Assembly (NCBI RefSeq): GCF_022049065.2
Contig: NZ_CP095744.1
Coordinates: 186,001 to 250,000, forward strand
DNA from: Niallia sp. Man26
GTDB lineage: Bacteria; Bacillota; Bacilli; Bacillales; Cytobacillaceae
DNA: 64,000 bases
Reading direction: 5' to 3'
How positions within the stretch are numbered: position 1 is the stretch's first letter; each line of letters begins with the position of its first letter. Positions 42,059 through 51,690 of this stretch are shown here, piece after piece. The notes under the pieces were generated by a model. That model was not told the DNA's origin. It saw only the letters and a list, made by a program, of their open reading frames with translations, and did no database searches. A program made the position numbers and the translations under genes.

Positions 42059-42925
42059 GTGATGAAAATAGAGGAAATTCGATTAGATATATGTAGCACA
42101 TACCCTATTAGCACGAAATGGTTTAATGGGCAAATAACAAGAGATGGTGCATTGCTGCTAATAGAAACACCTCAGGAGGAAATAGATTTTTCCCTTTCTA
42201 ATCAAGATTGTACGATAACATTAATAAAAGACGGAAACGTAAGAAAAATAGAATTAAAAAATATACCGATTTCTCCGACAGATGCAGATATTTTTTCGGA
42301 CGGCTCCCTTTTAATTGTCCAAGGCAGATGCAGCACAGACGGAGCAAAAATGGAACCAAACGCCCAAATATATAATCTGGAAGGACAATTAATGGATACA
42401 TTCCTTCTCGGTGACGGTATTAGTCAAGTGCAGATAGACGAAACTGACACCATTTGGGTAAGTTATTTTGATGAAGGTATCTTTGGAGCAATTGACGATC
42501 TCGAGCCAATGGGCGCAGACGGACTTGCCGCCTATTCAAAAAGCGGACAGAAATTATGGGGAGCAAAAGAATATGAAATGGCAGATTGCTATGCCATGAA
42601 TATCGTCAGCTCTAAAGAAGTTAATTTTTACTACTATGATCAATATAAGCTCGTTCAGCTCAAAGACTTTATGGAAACGGCATGCTATGTAGTAGAGGGG
42701 GATGATACATTTCAGCAATTCCTATTTGACCAACAAGACTTGCTTGTAGAAATTGATTGTGATACGTTGATGCGCTATAACATTAGCAATCAAACGATTA
42801 TTCCGGCTGGTAACGTAACTTTTGTTGATGAAAAGGGTAAACGTATCAGCGGACATGTTTTAATGCGTGGTAAACTGCTTTATGTTTTTTGCAAAGATAG
42901 GTTATATAAGAAGGAGTTTTTATAA
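42059..42925 (+). CDS. Unknown beta-propeller-like protein
   Basis: A 288-residue soluble protein, not recognised. Repeating strand-rich segments (ADIFSDGSLLIVQGR, IYNLEGQLMDTFLLGDGI, IWVSYFDEGIFG, AAYSKSGQKLWGA) resemble WD/NHL-like propeller blades as in similar unassigned Bacillus proteins. No signal peptide. The start GTG 42059 is immediately followed by ATG 42062; either is possible. It follows the sortase by 23 bases, so co-transcription is possible. A bidirectional terminator follows. Confidence 0.6.
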   Translation: MMKIEEIRLDICSTYPISTKWFNGQITRDGALLLIETPQEEIDFSLSNQDCTITLIKDGNVRKIELKNIPISPTDADIFSDGSLLIVQGRCSTDGAKMEPNAQIYNLEGQLMDTFLLGDGISQVQIDETDTIWVSYFDEGIFGAIDDLEPMGADGLAAYSKSGQKLWGAKEYEMADCYAMNIVSSKEVNFYYYDQYKLVQLKDFMETACYVVEGDDTFQQFLFDQQDLLVEIDCDTLMRYNISNQTIIPAGNVTFVDEKGKRISGHVLMRGKLLYVFCKDRLYKKEFL

Positions 42926-42941
42926 AGAGAGGTCCTTTAAG

Positions 42942-42971
42942 AAAAGGCTCAACTATCACGTTGAGCCTTTT
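42942..42971. terminator. Bidirectional terminator
   Basis: AAAAGGCTCAAC and GTTGAGCCTTTT around TATCAC between convergent genes. Confidence 0.85.
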
Positions 42972-42973
42972 AA

Positions 42974-43801
42974 CTAGTTTTGATATTTATAATAATCCTG
43001 AGAGTGGTAGCTTCTAAAACCACATGATTGATAGAGTTTAAGCGCATGGGCGTTTTTCGCTTCTACTTCGAGAAAGATGGGTAAACCTTTTTGCCTTTCC
43101 ATCTTTATTATCCTTGATAAAGCCTTTCTGCCGATACCTTTGCCTTGAAGCTCAGGAAATATCGCTAACCCATAAATCCAAGCTTCTCCGTTTGATTCCG
43201 CTACCCTCATTTTTCCTGCTGTTGTTCCATTTACTTCAATGATATAGTGCTGCTCTGTGTTACTTTCCTTCAAATGGTTATTATATTCACGGGCTTCTTT
43301 TTCTTCCAATCCGAATGCCAGAATATCAAGCTGTACCTCTGCTTCCAAATCTGCTGGAGAATCAGATGGCCTCAGAACTACTCCGTCATCTAATGATAAC
43401 TCCGTATTTTGCCACATCATTTGGTATTCTGACATAAAAAAGGAACAAGATTGGTTTCTTAAGAAATCTTTGGCTGATTGAGATTCTGAAGGAGCATTTA
43501 ATAAGATGGTATGAACATTGCGGCGCTTTAAGTCTTTCATACACTCTGTTAATAGTGTAGAAAATATCCCCTTCCGTCGATAACTCGGATGAACCATGCC
43601 GCAAATTTCAACTTTATTACCAAAACCATAACTGCCAAGAAATCCGACCAGCTTGTCTTTTTCGTAATGAAAATAGTCTTCCTTTGTGTTACCAGATCTG
43701 TTCTCAAGCATATCAAAATTTAGCTTGAGCTGACATGTATCAATGCTTTCGCAAATTTCTTGGAGAGCCTTAATAGCCTTTAACTCTTCATTAGTTAACA
43801 T
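42974..43801 (-). CDS. Tandem-domain GNAT acetyltransferase
   Basis: A 275-residue protein with two GNAT folds. The first has GMVHPSYRRKGIFSTLLTEC (acetyl-CoA motif, about residues 68 to 87); the second IYGLAIFPELQGKGIGRKALS and the motif B region EVEAKNAHALKLYQSCGFR near the C-terminus. Two-domain GNATs include mycothiol synthase-like and unknown Bacillus enzymes. Substrate unknown. ATG 43801 follows GAAAGGTG; an in-frame ATG at 43819 lacks a site. Confidence 0.85.
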   Translation of the reverse strand: MLTNEELKAIKALQEICESIDTCQLKLNFDMLENRSGNTKEDYFHYEKDKLVGFLGSYGFGNKVEICGMVHPSYRRKGIFSTLLTECMKDLKRRNVHTILLNAPSESQSAKDFLRNQSCSFFMSEYQMMWQNTELSLDDGVVLRPSDSPADLEAEVQLDILAFGLEEKEAREYNNHLKESNTEQHYIIEVNGTTAGKMRVAESNGEAWIYGLAIFPELQGKGIGRKALSRIIKMERQKGLPIFLEVEAKNAHALKLYQSCGFRSYHSQDYYKYQN

Positions 43802-43940
43802 ATTTCTAACACCTTTCACCTGAAAGTTGCCCTAATTTTCAGGAATTTGTTTACATATATATTATCATAAAGAGTAAATCAAGGATGCTATATTTGTTTT
43901 CGTGTAAAATAATAAAAAAGGCTAGTAAGGAGATTACTTT

Positions 43941-44501
43941 ATGAAAATAAAAACAACGTCCACATGGGATCAGGAGCTTTGGGAGGATGCCGGGCCAATT
44001 TATGCAGAGGCATTTGGTGAAAAGGGAGCAAAGCCAGTTAAAATCATTCAAAATATGCTCACCAAAGGGATTGCCGAGCTTTATATCGGTTATAACGAAT
44101 CGAAGGCAATTGCCATGGCGCTCGTTGGTAAGCTTAATCAAGAGCAGATCATGATTATTGATTATTTGGCCGTATCAGAAAAAGAACGTAATCAAGGGAT
44201 TGGCAGACAATTTGTTGAGTATTTAAAGCAAAAGGCTGGGGCAGATGGAATTAAGACCTTCATTATTGAAGCGGAGTCAGCGGAAACAGCAGATAATCGA
44301 AAAAGAATAGAATTTTGGCGATCATGCGGCTTTCTTACTACTGATTATATTCACACGTACATTTGGGTGCCGGAAAAATACAAGGCATTGTATATACCAC
44401 TTGCTAGCATGCAACAGATAACTGGAGAAGAATTATTTACATATATTAATAAATTTCACGGATTGTCTTTTCGTGTAAAGAAAAATGATGGGGCTGATTA
44501 A
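43941..44501 (+). CDS. GNAT N-acetyltransferase
   Basis: A 186-residue acetyltransferase. IDYLAVSEKERNQGIGRQFVEYL (residues about 70 to 92) is the acetyl-CoA-binding motif A, and RIEFWRSCGFLTTDY the motif B region. An extra C-terminal extension of about 40 residues (ASMQQITGEELFTYINK) is present. Substrate unknown. TAAGGAGATT precedes the ATG. It diverges from the tandem GNAT gene. Confidence 0.82.
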   Translation: MKIKTTSTWDQELWEDAGPIYAEAFGEKGAKPVKIIQNMLTKGIAELYIGYNESKAIAMALVGKLNQEQIMIIDYLAVSEKERNQGIGRQFVEYLKQKAGADGIKTFIIEAESAETADNRKRIEFWRSCGFLTTDYIHTYIWVPEKYKALYIPLASMQQITGEELFTYINKFHGLSFRVKKNDGAD

Positions 44502-44685
44502 TTTCAGTCCTATTTTTATAGTTATTTATTCCTATATAGGAATCTGTTCTTATTTTTAGCTGTTTTCATCGAGTATCCTTCTGTTAAACCGATATATACA
44601 TTGTTCATCTTTAATAAGCTTACTAGAGAAAATTGCTCTATGATAACCCTTATTAAAGATCATCTATATTATAGGGGGGATACAT

Positions 44686-46791
44686 TTGAAGGTTTTCGTA
44701 CCAATCATCGCGCTGATGAACCGACTTAAATATATACAAAAATTTGCTGTAATCGGCGGGGTTTTAGGGATACCAATTTTAATTATGAGCTTTATGCTCT
44801 TAAGTACAACGAATAAGGAAATCGACACTATTCAAAAAAGACAAGTAGGAACGGAGTATAATACTCTGTTAAAGGATTTCCTGCAGGATGTGCAGCAGCA
44901 CCGCGCCATTTCTGTAAGTGTCATTAGCGGCGATGCGTCAGCCAAGCCTAAACAAGAAGAAAAGCAATCGGAAATTCAAGAAGAAATCGCAGACATTGAT
45001 GCATTTGTAAAAGGAACTGGGAGTTCTATCCAAGTGACAGATCAATGGGCAGAAATGAAACAACAGTGGAATACAATCCAATCAGATGTCGAGAGCCTGA
45101 ACATACAGGAAGCAACAAGCATGCATATTGATTATTTAGGTAGTATTTTAGATTTTATGGTTGTGATTGGGGACCAATCAGAATTATTTTTAGCGAAGTC
45201 ACCAGAAAATTACTACATCATTAACGATGTAACAACTACATTACCTAATCTGACAGAACATCTTGGGCAAATCCGAGCTGTTGGGATGAGTATTGCCACA
45301 GAACAAAAAATTACCGATGAACAAAAAATCCAATTAGTTTCCTTATATGCCTCTGTTGAGAATTCACTTGAACAGCTTGAGCATGGGAAAGCTATCATTT
45401 TTACTAATATGCCGTCTCTAGAAAACAGTTTAGGTGAGACAAGCCAAAGTACATTAGAAGAAACAAATAAATTCTTAGAATTTGTGCAAAAAGAATTTAG
45501 TACTAATACTTCTATTACTGTTAATCCGGATGAGTTTTATAATATGGCAACAGCAACAATCGACACTAGCTTTAAACTGTATGAGCTAGAAACAAAAGAA
45601 TTGAACAGCATAATGACCCAGCAGGCTAAAGATTTGAAGCTTACTAAAGCGGCCATTATTGCAGTAGTAGTGCTGATATTTATTTTGACCATTTATATTT
45701 TTATAGGATTCTATCTGTCTATCAGCAGCACAGTCCAAAAATTAAAAGCAGTAACTATACATGTTGCCGATGGGGACCTAGAAACAGAGCTCGATTTACA
45801 GACGAAAGATGAAATGAAGGATGTAGAGACAGCCTTTAATAACATGATCCAAAATCTGCGCTCCCTTATTCATCAAATTAAAAGCAGTGCCGAGCATCTC
45901 GCTTCGTCTAGTGCCGAGCTGAGTGCAAGTGCAGAACAGACAAGCAGAGCATCTGAGCAAATAACGCTTACTGTACAAGATGTTGCTGCTGGAACGGAAA
46001 AGCAGGTAGAAAGTGTTAATGACAGTTCAACAGTAGTGAACGAAGTATCTGCAGGAATACAACAAGTAGCAGCAAACGCACAAAGTGTAACAGTAACAGC
46101 AGCAAACGCCTCGACTAATGCAGCAGACGGAGAACAGGCGATACAAGTAGCTGTAAACCAAATGAATTCTATTAATCATTCTGTTAATGACGCAGCATTA
46201 GTAGTTAAAGAGTTAGGCGCTAGAAGCTTGCAGATTGGCGAAATCGTTGATGTTATTACCAATATTGCTGGCCAGACTAACCTGCTTGCCCTTAATGCAG
46301 CAATAGAGGCAGCGAGAGCAGGACAGCATGGCCAAGGATTTGCTGTTGTAGCTGATGAAGTGCGCAAGCTTGCAGAGCAGTCTGCCTCTTCCGCACAGCA
46401 AATTGGCCAGCTGATTACTTCTATCCAGAAAGAAACAGAAAAAGCAGTCCAAACGATGAATGCAGCAACAGCAGAAGTAACAGACGGAATCACCGCTATT
46501 TCTACTGCAGGCAACTCTTTTGCTGAAATTAAAGGGTCAGTTAGTGAGGTAGCCGAACAAATTGGCCAAGTATCTGCAGCAGCACAGCAAATGCTAGTAG
46601 GAGCAGAACAAGTAGTTGGCTCTATTGAGGTAATCTCCGAAATTGCCCAAGTATCTTCTGAAGGCACACAAAATATTTCATCCATTACGGAGGAACAATT
46701 AGCTTCCATGGAAGAAATTGAGGCTTCAAGCATCACTCTATCTCGTTTAGCAGAAGAGCTGCAAGAAACGGTAAGTAAATTTAAAGTATAA
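44686..46791 (+). CDS. Membrane methyl-accepting chemotaxis protein
   Basis: A 701-residue receptor. TM1 at about residues 20 to 42 ([19 protein letters not shown]), an extracellular helical sensor of about 270 residues (nitrate/NIT-like four-helix type, with [13 protein letters not shown]), TM2 at about 320 to 343 ([20 protein letters not shown]), a HAMP domain, then the MCP signalling coiled coil with its tip [18 protein letters not shown] at about residue 525. The QHRA motif and helical sensor recall NIT domains that sense nitrate/nitrite, which would fit the nitrate genes downstream, but this is only suggestive. The TTG start follows TAGGGGGG. A terminator (46801-46827) follows. Confidence 0.88.
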   Translation: MKVFVPIIALMNRLKYIQKFAVIGGVLGIPILIMSFMLLSTTNKEIDTIQKRQVGTEYNTLLKDFLQDVQQHRAISVSVISGDASAKPKQEEKQSEIQEEIADIDAFVKGTGSSIQVTDQWAEMKQQWNTIQSDVESLNIQEATSMHIDYLGSILDFMVVIGDQSELFLAKSPENYYIINDVTTTLPNLTEHLGQIRAVGMSIATEQKITDEQKIQLVSLYASVENSLEQLEHGKAIIFTNMPSLENSLGETSQSTLEETNKFLEFVQKEFSTNTSITVNPDEFYNMATATIDTSFKLYELETKELNSIMTQQAKDLKLTKAAIIAVVVLIFILTIYIFIGFYLSISSTVQKLKAVTIHVADGDLETELDLQTKDEMKDVETAFNNMIQNLRSLIHQIKSSAEHLASSSAELSASAEQTSRASEQITLTVQDVAAGTEKQVESVNDSSTVVNEVSAGIQQVAANAQSVTVTAANASTNAADGEQAIQVAVNQMNSINHSVNDAALVVKELGARSLQIGEIVDVITNIAGQTNLLALNAAIEAARAGQHGQGFAVVADEVRKLAEQSASSAQQIGQLITSIQKETEKAVQTMNAATAEVTDGITAISTAGNSFAEIKGSVSEVAEQIGQVSAAAQQMLVGAEQVVGSIEVISEIAQVSSEGTQNISSITEEQLASMEEIEASSITLSRLAEELQETVSKFKV

Positions 46792-46800
46792 AGAAAGCAC

Positions 46801-46835
46801 AAAACGGCTGTTATCTGCAGCCGTTTTATTATTTA
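46801..46835 (+). terminator. Terminator after chemoreceptor
   Basis: AAAACGGCTG and CAGCCGTTTT arms with a T-rich tail. Confidence 0.85.
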
Positions 46836-46906
46836 CGGGAGCACCAAATCGAATCATAAGACATCCACACAGTATTTGCGTATAATATAAAGCGGAGGTG
46901 CTACAC

Positions 46907-47170
46907 ATGACAGACAATGCTATACCAATACGATTTGCTGTACTTCTAGGATTATTAGAGGGGCGCGAACCAATGCCAAAAGATGTTGGTATCGTTTCTC
47001 CTGAAGAGTTTAATGCAGAAGTAGAAAGAATGGAAAACGAAGGTATTATAGCAAACGTAAAATACGCAAGAGGCGCACATGGCGAAGTGCTCGTTGTATT
47101 CTTAAAGGAAGCAGTAGTGACGCCCCGCGGCAATGCATACATAGATGAATTAATGAGACGTTATTCCTAA
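46907..47170 (+). CDS. Small winged-helix-like protein (YjcQ-like)
   Basis: An 87-residue protein. IRFAVLLGLLEGREPMPKDVG, SPEEFNAEVERMENEGIIANV and VVTPRGNAYIDELMRRY follow the layout of YjcQ-type and similar small winged-helix proteins (helix, helix-turn-helix, wing, C-terminal helix). DNA binding is possible but not shown. The ATG at 46907 follows GCGGAGGTG, which decides the start. A terminator (47169-47202) follows. Confidence 0.65.
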   Translation: MTDNAIPIRFAVLLGLLEGREPMPKDVGIVSPEEFNAEVERMENEGIIANVKYARGAHGEVLVVFLKEAVVTPRGNAYIDELMRRYS

Positions 47171-47202
47171 AGACAATCGATTAATTCCGATTGTCTTTTT
47201 TA
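47169..47202 (+). terminator. Terminator after YjcQ-like gene
   Basis: AAAGACAATCG and CGATTGTCTTT followed by TTTT. Confidence 0.82.
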
Positions 47203-47281
47203 ATAGCTTGGATGCAAAGAACATAATAGATTCGTGTATAATGAATCAAAGCATACCTATTAAGTAACAGGGGGACTTCTT

Positions 47282-47695
47282 TTGAATTATATTTTAGATC
47301 ATGTCGGAATTGCTGTACGTAGCATAGACGATGCATTGCCTTTTTACCTGGATGTATTAAACGGAAGCCTGGAGGACCGTTACACAAGTGACGCCAAAGG
47401 AGTGGAGGTGCATGTCGCAGTAGTCAAAACCGCAGACAAAGTCATTGAATTACTAGAACCGACAACAAAGGAATCGCCAATGGCACGTTTTATAAAGCAG
47501 CGAGGCAAAGGGGTGCATCACCTTGCATATCGTGTCGATAACCTAGATGATGCCATCCAAGAAGCACGTCAAAAAGGCATCCGTTTTCTGGAGGATACAC
47601 GGAGAGTAAACTTACGAGGAAGACGGCTAATCTATCTGAACCCAGCTTCGACGAATGGAACATTAATTGAGCTGTGTGATTATTTAAATAGTTAA
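47282..47695 (+). CDS. mce: Methylmalonyl-CoA epimerase-like VOC protein
   Basis: A 137-residue glyoxalase/VOC-fold protein. The metal-binding His in LDHVGIAVRSIDDALPFY, Glu in VIELLEPT, His in KGVHHLAYRVDNLDDA and Glu in GTLIELCDY are the classic two-repeat VOC metal site, and GVHHLAY with ELLEP is the signature of methylmalonyl-CoA epimerase (YqjC in B. subtilis). It interconverts the 2R and 2S forms of methylmalonyl-CoA in propionate metabolism. The mutase genes are not in this window. TTG start after CAGGGGGAC. A terminator (47699-47728) follows. Confidence 0.85.
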   Translation: MNYILDHVGIAVRSIDDALPFYLDVLNGSLEDRYTSDAKGVEVHVAVVKTADKVIELLEPTTKESPMARFIKQRGKGVHHLAYRVDNLDDAIQEARQKGIRFLEDTRRVNLRGRRLIYLNPASTNGTLIELCDYLNS

Positions 47696-47698
47696 TTT

Positions 47699-47729
47699 GG
47701 ATAGAGGCGTTAGTGCCTCTATCCTTTTT
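47699..47729. terminator. Terminator after epimerase
   Basis: GGATAGAGGC and GCCTCTATCC followed by TTTTT. Confidence 0.85.
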
Positions 47730-47740
47730 GATTGCCAGTA

Positions 47741-48280
47741 TTAAGATTCTGGTATGATTGTAACAGCTACAGTGCGAGTAGGTTCACTATTATCGTTTTT
47801 TAATGAGGTGTTATAGTATTTAACCATTAATTCATTGAGTTCTTGTTGAAATCCATGAAAGGTCTGTGTATCAAGCTTCATTTCGACAAAAGAAAAGGTC
47901 GGATCCTCCGCATTGCCATTTTCCTCTGATTTTGTTAAATAGCTCTGATATTGATTTAGGAGGAAGAGCTGATAGTAAGAAAAATAAGTTATCTTGTCAT
48001 CCTTAGAAGTTTCTTTCCATTCACTTGGACTTAATTTTGCTTCCTCTCCGTTTAATGCATAATATTTTTCTACGACAGATCGGACTTTTTTTTCCTTCAC
48101 AATTCGAATAATTCCTGCATCCAGCAATACTTGAATATGCCGGTACAGCGTTGCCTGAGGCACGTCTTTAATCATTTTCACCATCTCTAACGGTGTTAAT
48201 CCATTTTCACCACTTCTCATTAAAGCCTGTGAAATTTTGATTCTTACTGGGTGTATTAATGCATCCGCTTTATTTACCAT
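47741..48280 (-). CDS. ArsR-type helix-turn-helix regulator
   Basis: A 179-residue winged-helix protein: LIHPVRIKISQALMRSG, then the recognition helix region VPQATLYRHIQVLLDAGIIRIVKEKKVR, followed by a longer helical C-terminal half. This matches ArsR-like/HTH_20 regulators that control membrane ABC genes. It is divergent from the PLDc_N/ABC operon, with two TTATCATTAT-type palindromes between them as candidate operators. ATG 48280 follows GGAG at good spacing; the TTG at 48292 overlaps that site. Confidence 0.82.
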   Translation of the reverse strand: MVNKADALIHPVRIKISQALMRSGENGLTPLEMVKMIKDVPQATLYRHIQVLLDAGIIRIVKEKKVRSVVEKYYALNGEEAKLSPSEWKETSKDDKITYFSYYQLFLLNQYQSYLTKSEENGNAEDPTFSFVEMKLDTQTFHGFQQELNELMVKYYNTSLKNDNSEPTRTVAVTIIPES

Positions 48281-48319
48281 AACCTGCTCCAATCTGTACG
48301 TGATATATTCACCATTTTG

Positions 48320-48419
48320 ATAATGTTATCATTATAAAGAATAATAATAAAAACGACAATAAAAATGGAAAAATAGTGCAATATTTAAAAACTTATGTTA
48401 TCGTTATCAATAATGATAA
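48320..48419. promoter_or_regulatory. Two related palindromes in divergent promoter region
   Basis: ATAATGTTATCATTAT (48320-48335) is a perfect 16-bp palindrome with 4-base centre. A second 22-bp near-palindrome at 48398-48419 starts TTATCGTTATC and ends AATGATAA. Both share TTATCATTAT-like half sites, about 81 bp apart, and fit operators of the ArsR-type regulator. Confidence 0.55.
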
Positions 48420-48446
48420 TAAAAATATATAAGGAGGAGTAAGATT

Positions 48447-48686
48447 TTGAATCTTCATTATGGATTAAATGATATAAAGGATTTTGATTTTTTCTCGATT
48501 TTGCCTATTGTATTGCCGTTCGTTTTTATAAACTTTATCCTAATTGCTATTGCCTTAATCGATTTATATCGTAACCGAGAAAACCAGCAACATTTATTAA
48601 TTTGGACACTACTCATTATATTTATTAACCTATTCGGTCCAATCCTTTATTTTGTATTAAGTAGAAAGGAGACTAACAGAGTATGA
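48447..48686 (+). CDS. PLDc_N-domain membrane protein (YxlE-like)
   Basis: A 79-residue protein with two membrane helices and the PLDc_N pattern FINFILIAIALIDLYRN, LLIWTLLIIFINLFGPILYF. YxlE of the B. subtilis sigY operon has the same role next to YxlF/YxlG. Despite the name it has no phospholipase domain; it is probably an accessory of the ABC exporter. TTG start after AAGGAGGAG. It overlaps the ATPase gene by 4 bases. Confidence 0.82.
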   Translation: MNLHYGLNDIKDFDFFSILPIVLPFVFINFILIAIALIDLYRNRENQQHLLIWTLLIIFINLFGPILYFVLSRKETNRV

Positions 48687-49582
48687 AATTAGAAATAAAA
48701 AATATAACAAAGAATTTTAATAACAAAACAGCTGTCCATAACTTTTCTATGGAAGTGCAAGCTGGGGAATGTGTGGGTTTAATCGGGCCAAACGGAGCTG
48801 GTAAATCAACCTTAATTAAAATCATTTCAGATATTATTCATCCAAGTTCGGGAGCAGTATTTCTTAATGGAAAGAAAATTACGGATATGAAAAAGGAAAT
48901 CGGTTATTTGCCTCAATATCCAAATTTCTTTCCATGGATGACAGCATTTGAAACACTGATGTTTATGGGAGAGCTGTCAGGAATGAAAAAAGAGTCGTTA
49001 AAAAAGGAGATACCGCTCCTTTTAACTAAAGTTGGCTTAAAGGAAGACAGCAACGCTCGGGTTAGAACATTTTCCGGCGGCATGAAACAAAGATTGGGAA
49101 TTGCCCAAGCTTTGCTGCATAAACCTTCTCTTATTGTAATGGATGAACCTGTATCCTCATTAGATCCCATTGGCAGAAGAGAGGTAATCAATATCATTCA
49201 AGCTATCAAAAAAGACACCACCATTCTTTTGTCGACACATATCTTAAACGATGCAGAAGATATCTGTGAAAGATTTGTGATTATTAAGGATGGCCAAAAG
49301 ATTGAAGATACTAAAAAAGAAGCTTTATTGAATAAGCACAGCCGCAATAGCATCTTAATGGAAATAACTTCTGCAAGTCTCAGCTGGCTGGAGATTGTGA
49401 AAGGTTTGGATTATGTTAAAGGTGCAGAGGCAGTCGGTACTACTGTGAAAATCGAAGTGGATAATATTCTCGTCAATAAAAATATGCTATTAGCAAGTGC
49501 ATTAGAAAATAATGTAGATATTTTAAAATTTGAAATAGATAACGATACACTAGAAGAAATATTCCTTAAGCTGGTGGTGTAA
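48683..49582 (+). CDS. ABC transporter ATPase (YxlF-like)
   Basis: A 299-residue ATPase of the CcmA/NatA exporter class. Walker A GPNGAGKST, Q-loop YLPQYPNFFPW, signature FSGGMKQRLGIAQ, Walker B LIVMDEPVSSLDP and switch LSTHILNDAEDICE are present; the C-terminal 80 residues are the usual exporter extension. With the neighbouring permease and PLDc_N protein it corresponds to YxlE-F-G, linked in B. subtilis to sigma-Y control and possibly bacteriocin self-protection. Confidence 0.88.
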   Translation: MKLEIKNITKNFNNKTAVHNFSMEVQAGECVGLIGPNGAGKSTLIKIISDIIHPSSGAVFLNGKKITDMKKEIGYLPQYPNFFPWMTAFETLMFMGELSGMKKESLKKEIPLLLTKVGLKEDSNARVRTFSGGMKQRLGIAQALLHKPSLIVMDEPVSSLDPIGRREVINIIQAIKKDTTILLSTHILNDAEDICERFVIIKDGQKIEDTKKEALLNKHSRNSILMEITSASLSWLEIVKGLDYVKGAEAVGTTVKIEVDNILVNKNMLLASALENNVDILKFEIDNDTLEEIFLKLVV

Positions 49583-50376
49583 TGATGAATAATGTTGCGA
49601 TATTATCAAAAAAAGAATTTGTTCAAATGATTCGTGATTTCAAAATAGTTTGGTTCCCGCTTGTGTTTATCCTTTTAGGAATGATGCAACCGGTCCTCAG
49701 CTACTACTTGCCTGCTCTATTAAAAGCCATGGGAGGAGATCAAGGAATAACGATTGACCCGAGCTTTTTTGAACAGCTAAAAGGGGGAGAGGTGCTAGCG
49801 ACTACACTTGAGTCACAGTTTGATCAATTAGGGCTATTAATTATCGTCATTTCCTTAATGGGTGCCGTGCAATCTGACAAAGCAAATGGCATGTTAGCCT
49901 TTATTTTGACAAGACCAGTCAGTGTGTCTCAATACATTGGCGCAAAGGTCCTCTCTAATTATTGGTTTGTTGCAGCGTGTGTCGCAATAGGATACCTCGC
50001 CTCATATGCATATGTGAACCTTTTATTTTCCAATGTCAGCTTTGCTGATATGTTATTAGCACTGCTGTTTTATTTAGTATGGGTATTATTCATTATTTCC
50101 TTTACGACCATGTTTAGCACGTTATTTAACAATCAAGGTATTATTGCATTACTGTCTATTGTTCTTTTATTATTATGCAGATCTCTCGTTGGCATTAATT
50201 CTTTTGTAGATCTAATTAACCCAGCAATGATGAGTGCACATGCTGTTGAAATCCTTATGACAGGAATCATCCATTCTAAATTAACAGCAAACTTACTCAT
50301 TACCTTGATTTTATGTTTTGCAGCAATACTGATATCGAAAGATTGGATTGCAAAGAAGAAATACGACAATTCTTAA
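49582..50376 (+). CDS. ABC-2 type permease (YxlG-like)
   Basis: A 264-residue permease with about six membrane helices; it begins LSKKEFVQMIRDFKIVWFPLVF, as ABC-2 permeases do, and has RPVSVSQYIGAKVLSNYWF at the cytoplasmic coupling region. It overlaps the ATPase stop by one base (TAATG). Exports an unknown compound, perhaps an antimicrobial or lipid. A long hairpin (50420-50474) ends the transcript. Confidence 0.86.
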   Translation: MMNNVAILSKKEFVQMIRDFKIVWFPLVFILLGMMQPVLSYYLPALLKAMGGDQGITIDPSFFEQLKGGEVLATTLESQFDQLGLLIIVISLMGAVQSDKANGMLAFILTRPVSVSQYIGAKVLSNYWFVAACVAIGYLASYAYVNLLFSNVSFADMLLALLFYLVWVLFIISFTTMFSTLFNNQGIIALLSIVLLLLCRSLVGINSFVDLINPAMMSAHAVEILMTGIIHSKLTANLLITLILCFAAILISKDWIAKKKYDNS

Positions 50377-50419
50377 TTTTTACGGGAGTAAAAACTAAAA
50401 TAAGAACAGTATCGATGAA

Positions 50420-50474
50420 AAAAACACTTATCAAAAATCCTCCTTTACTAAAAGAGATTATGATAAGTGTTTTT
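50420..50474. terminator. Bidirectional terminator
   Basis: AAAAACACTTATCA and TGATAAGTGTTTTT 14-bp arms between convergent genes. Confidence 0.8.
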
Positions 50475-50496
50475 CATTCTATTATTCTAACATTCT

Positions 50497-51690
50497 TTAC
50501 AATGTTTTAACTAAAATACTAGCAATGATAACAGATGCGACCGTTACTGTTGTAAATCCTCCGATCAGCATCGGCGGTGATAATTCATTTAACAGTCGTT
50601 TTTCCTCTTCTTCATTTCGTCCAACACTGCGGCTTACTTTCTGGCATAAAATATAATCAGCAGGGAAGCCAAACATCGCCGTCAATGCAAGCGACATCCC
50701 TTTATAAGGGTGCCATTTTACTAGTTTTGATACAATGAACCCACCTGCAAGAATGCCTATTTCACCGATAATGATTATGGTTAGAACCTGTGGAATAAAA
50801 TGCAGGAACTCTGTAAGACTTACTTTACTCATGGAAGCAATAACAATAAATATTGTACCTAATACAGCGATACTAGATGCTTTTGCTTTATCCATGATGT
50901 TTTCATTGTAGAAGTTTACTTTCGTGCCTATAACACCGATGAATAAACACCAGATTGTTCCGCTTATCCCCGTAAGTTCTCCAAGTACTGTTCCAAGCGA
51001 TGCTCCTACGAACAACTTAAACAATAAAATATTGGCCGTGTTAAATTCATATTTCTTTCTTACCTTAGGTTTGCTGACTGCTTCTGCACCATGATGCAAA
51101 GGAACCTCTGCGGCTGCAGCAATATAAGAACTTGAATCCGTTTGATCCCATTTAGCACGCAGAATTAATGCGTATTTACGAAGAAACATTGATGCCACTG
51201 GTAATCCAAATAACTTATGTATGGCGAGTACTAGCGCCGGTATTGCGACTAAATATTCATATCCAGCTGCATTTAATGCATCAGAGGTAACAATAAAAGC
51301 AACAATTCCACCTACTAACGGTCCTGTACCAGCTACAGCAGTCTCATAACCAAAGAGCATTGTAATTACAGGAAGTACAAATACTAACGCAACTAACGCT
51401 CCACCTAAGGCGATCAATACAGCCCGATACTGTTTACCCATTAAGGTAAGCGGGATTAGTGTTCCTAAGTGAACAACGAGAGGACCTGTCAGTAACGTAC
51501 CCATTGTGCTAAAAGAAGATGTATCTACGATGTCTTCAGGGAATATCCCTGTCCAAATTAAAATAAGAAAGCCCATTATGGCAATAAGCAGCATTGGCAC
51601 GCGTGCTCGTGTTAAGATGGAAACAATTTCGCCAATCGCTATTAATGCAAGCACTAACATGGCTGCATATACTGGTTCGTTAATAGTCAT
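50497..51690 (-). CDS. Multi-pass transporter, GltS-like
   Basis: A 397-residue protein with 10 to 12 membrane helices. TGPLVVHLGTLIPL and GGIVAFIVTSDALNAAGY in the first half and GELTGISGTIWCLFIGVIG in the second suggest an inverted-repeat secondary transporter related in layout to the Na+/glutamate (GltS) or similar carboxylate carriers; I cannot name the family firmly. ATG 51690 follows TAGGAGGATT; a further in-frame ATG at 51711 lacks a site. It diverges from an Lrp/AsnC regulator, suggesting amino-acid-related control. Confidence 0.65.
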   Translation of the reverse strand: MTINEPVYAAMLVLALIAIGEIVSILTRARVPMLLIAIMGFLILIWTGIFPEDIVDTSSFSTMGTLLTGPLVVHLGTLIPLTLMGKQYRAVLIALGGALVALVFVLPVITMLFGYETAVAGTGPLVGGIVAFIVTSDALNAAGYEYLVAIPALVLAIHKLFGLPVASMFLRKYALILRAKWDQTDSSSYIAAAAEVPLHHGAEAVSKPKVRKKYEFNTANILLFKLFVGASLGTVLGELTGISGTIWCLFIGVIGTKVNFYNENIMDKAKASSIAVLGTIFIVIASMSKVSLTEFLHFIPQVLTIIIIGEIGILAGGFIVSKLVKWHPYKGMSLALTAMFGFPADYILCQKVSRSVGRNEEEEKRLLNELSPPMLIGGFTTVTVASVIIASILVKTL

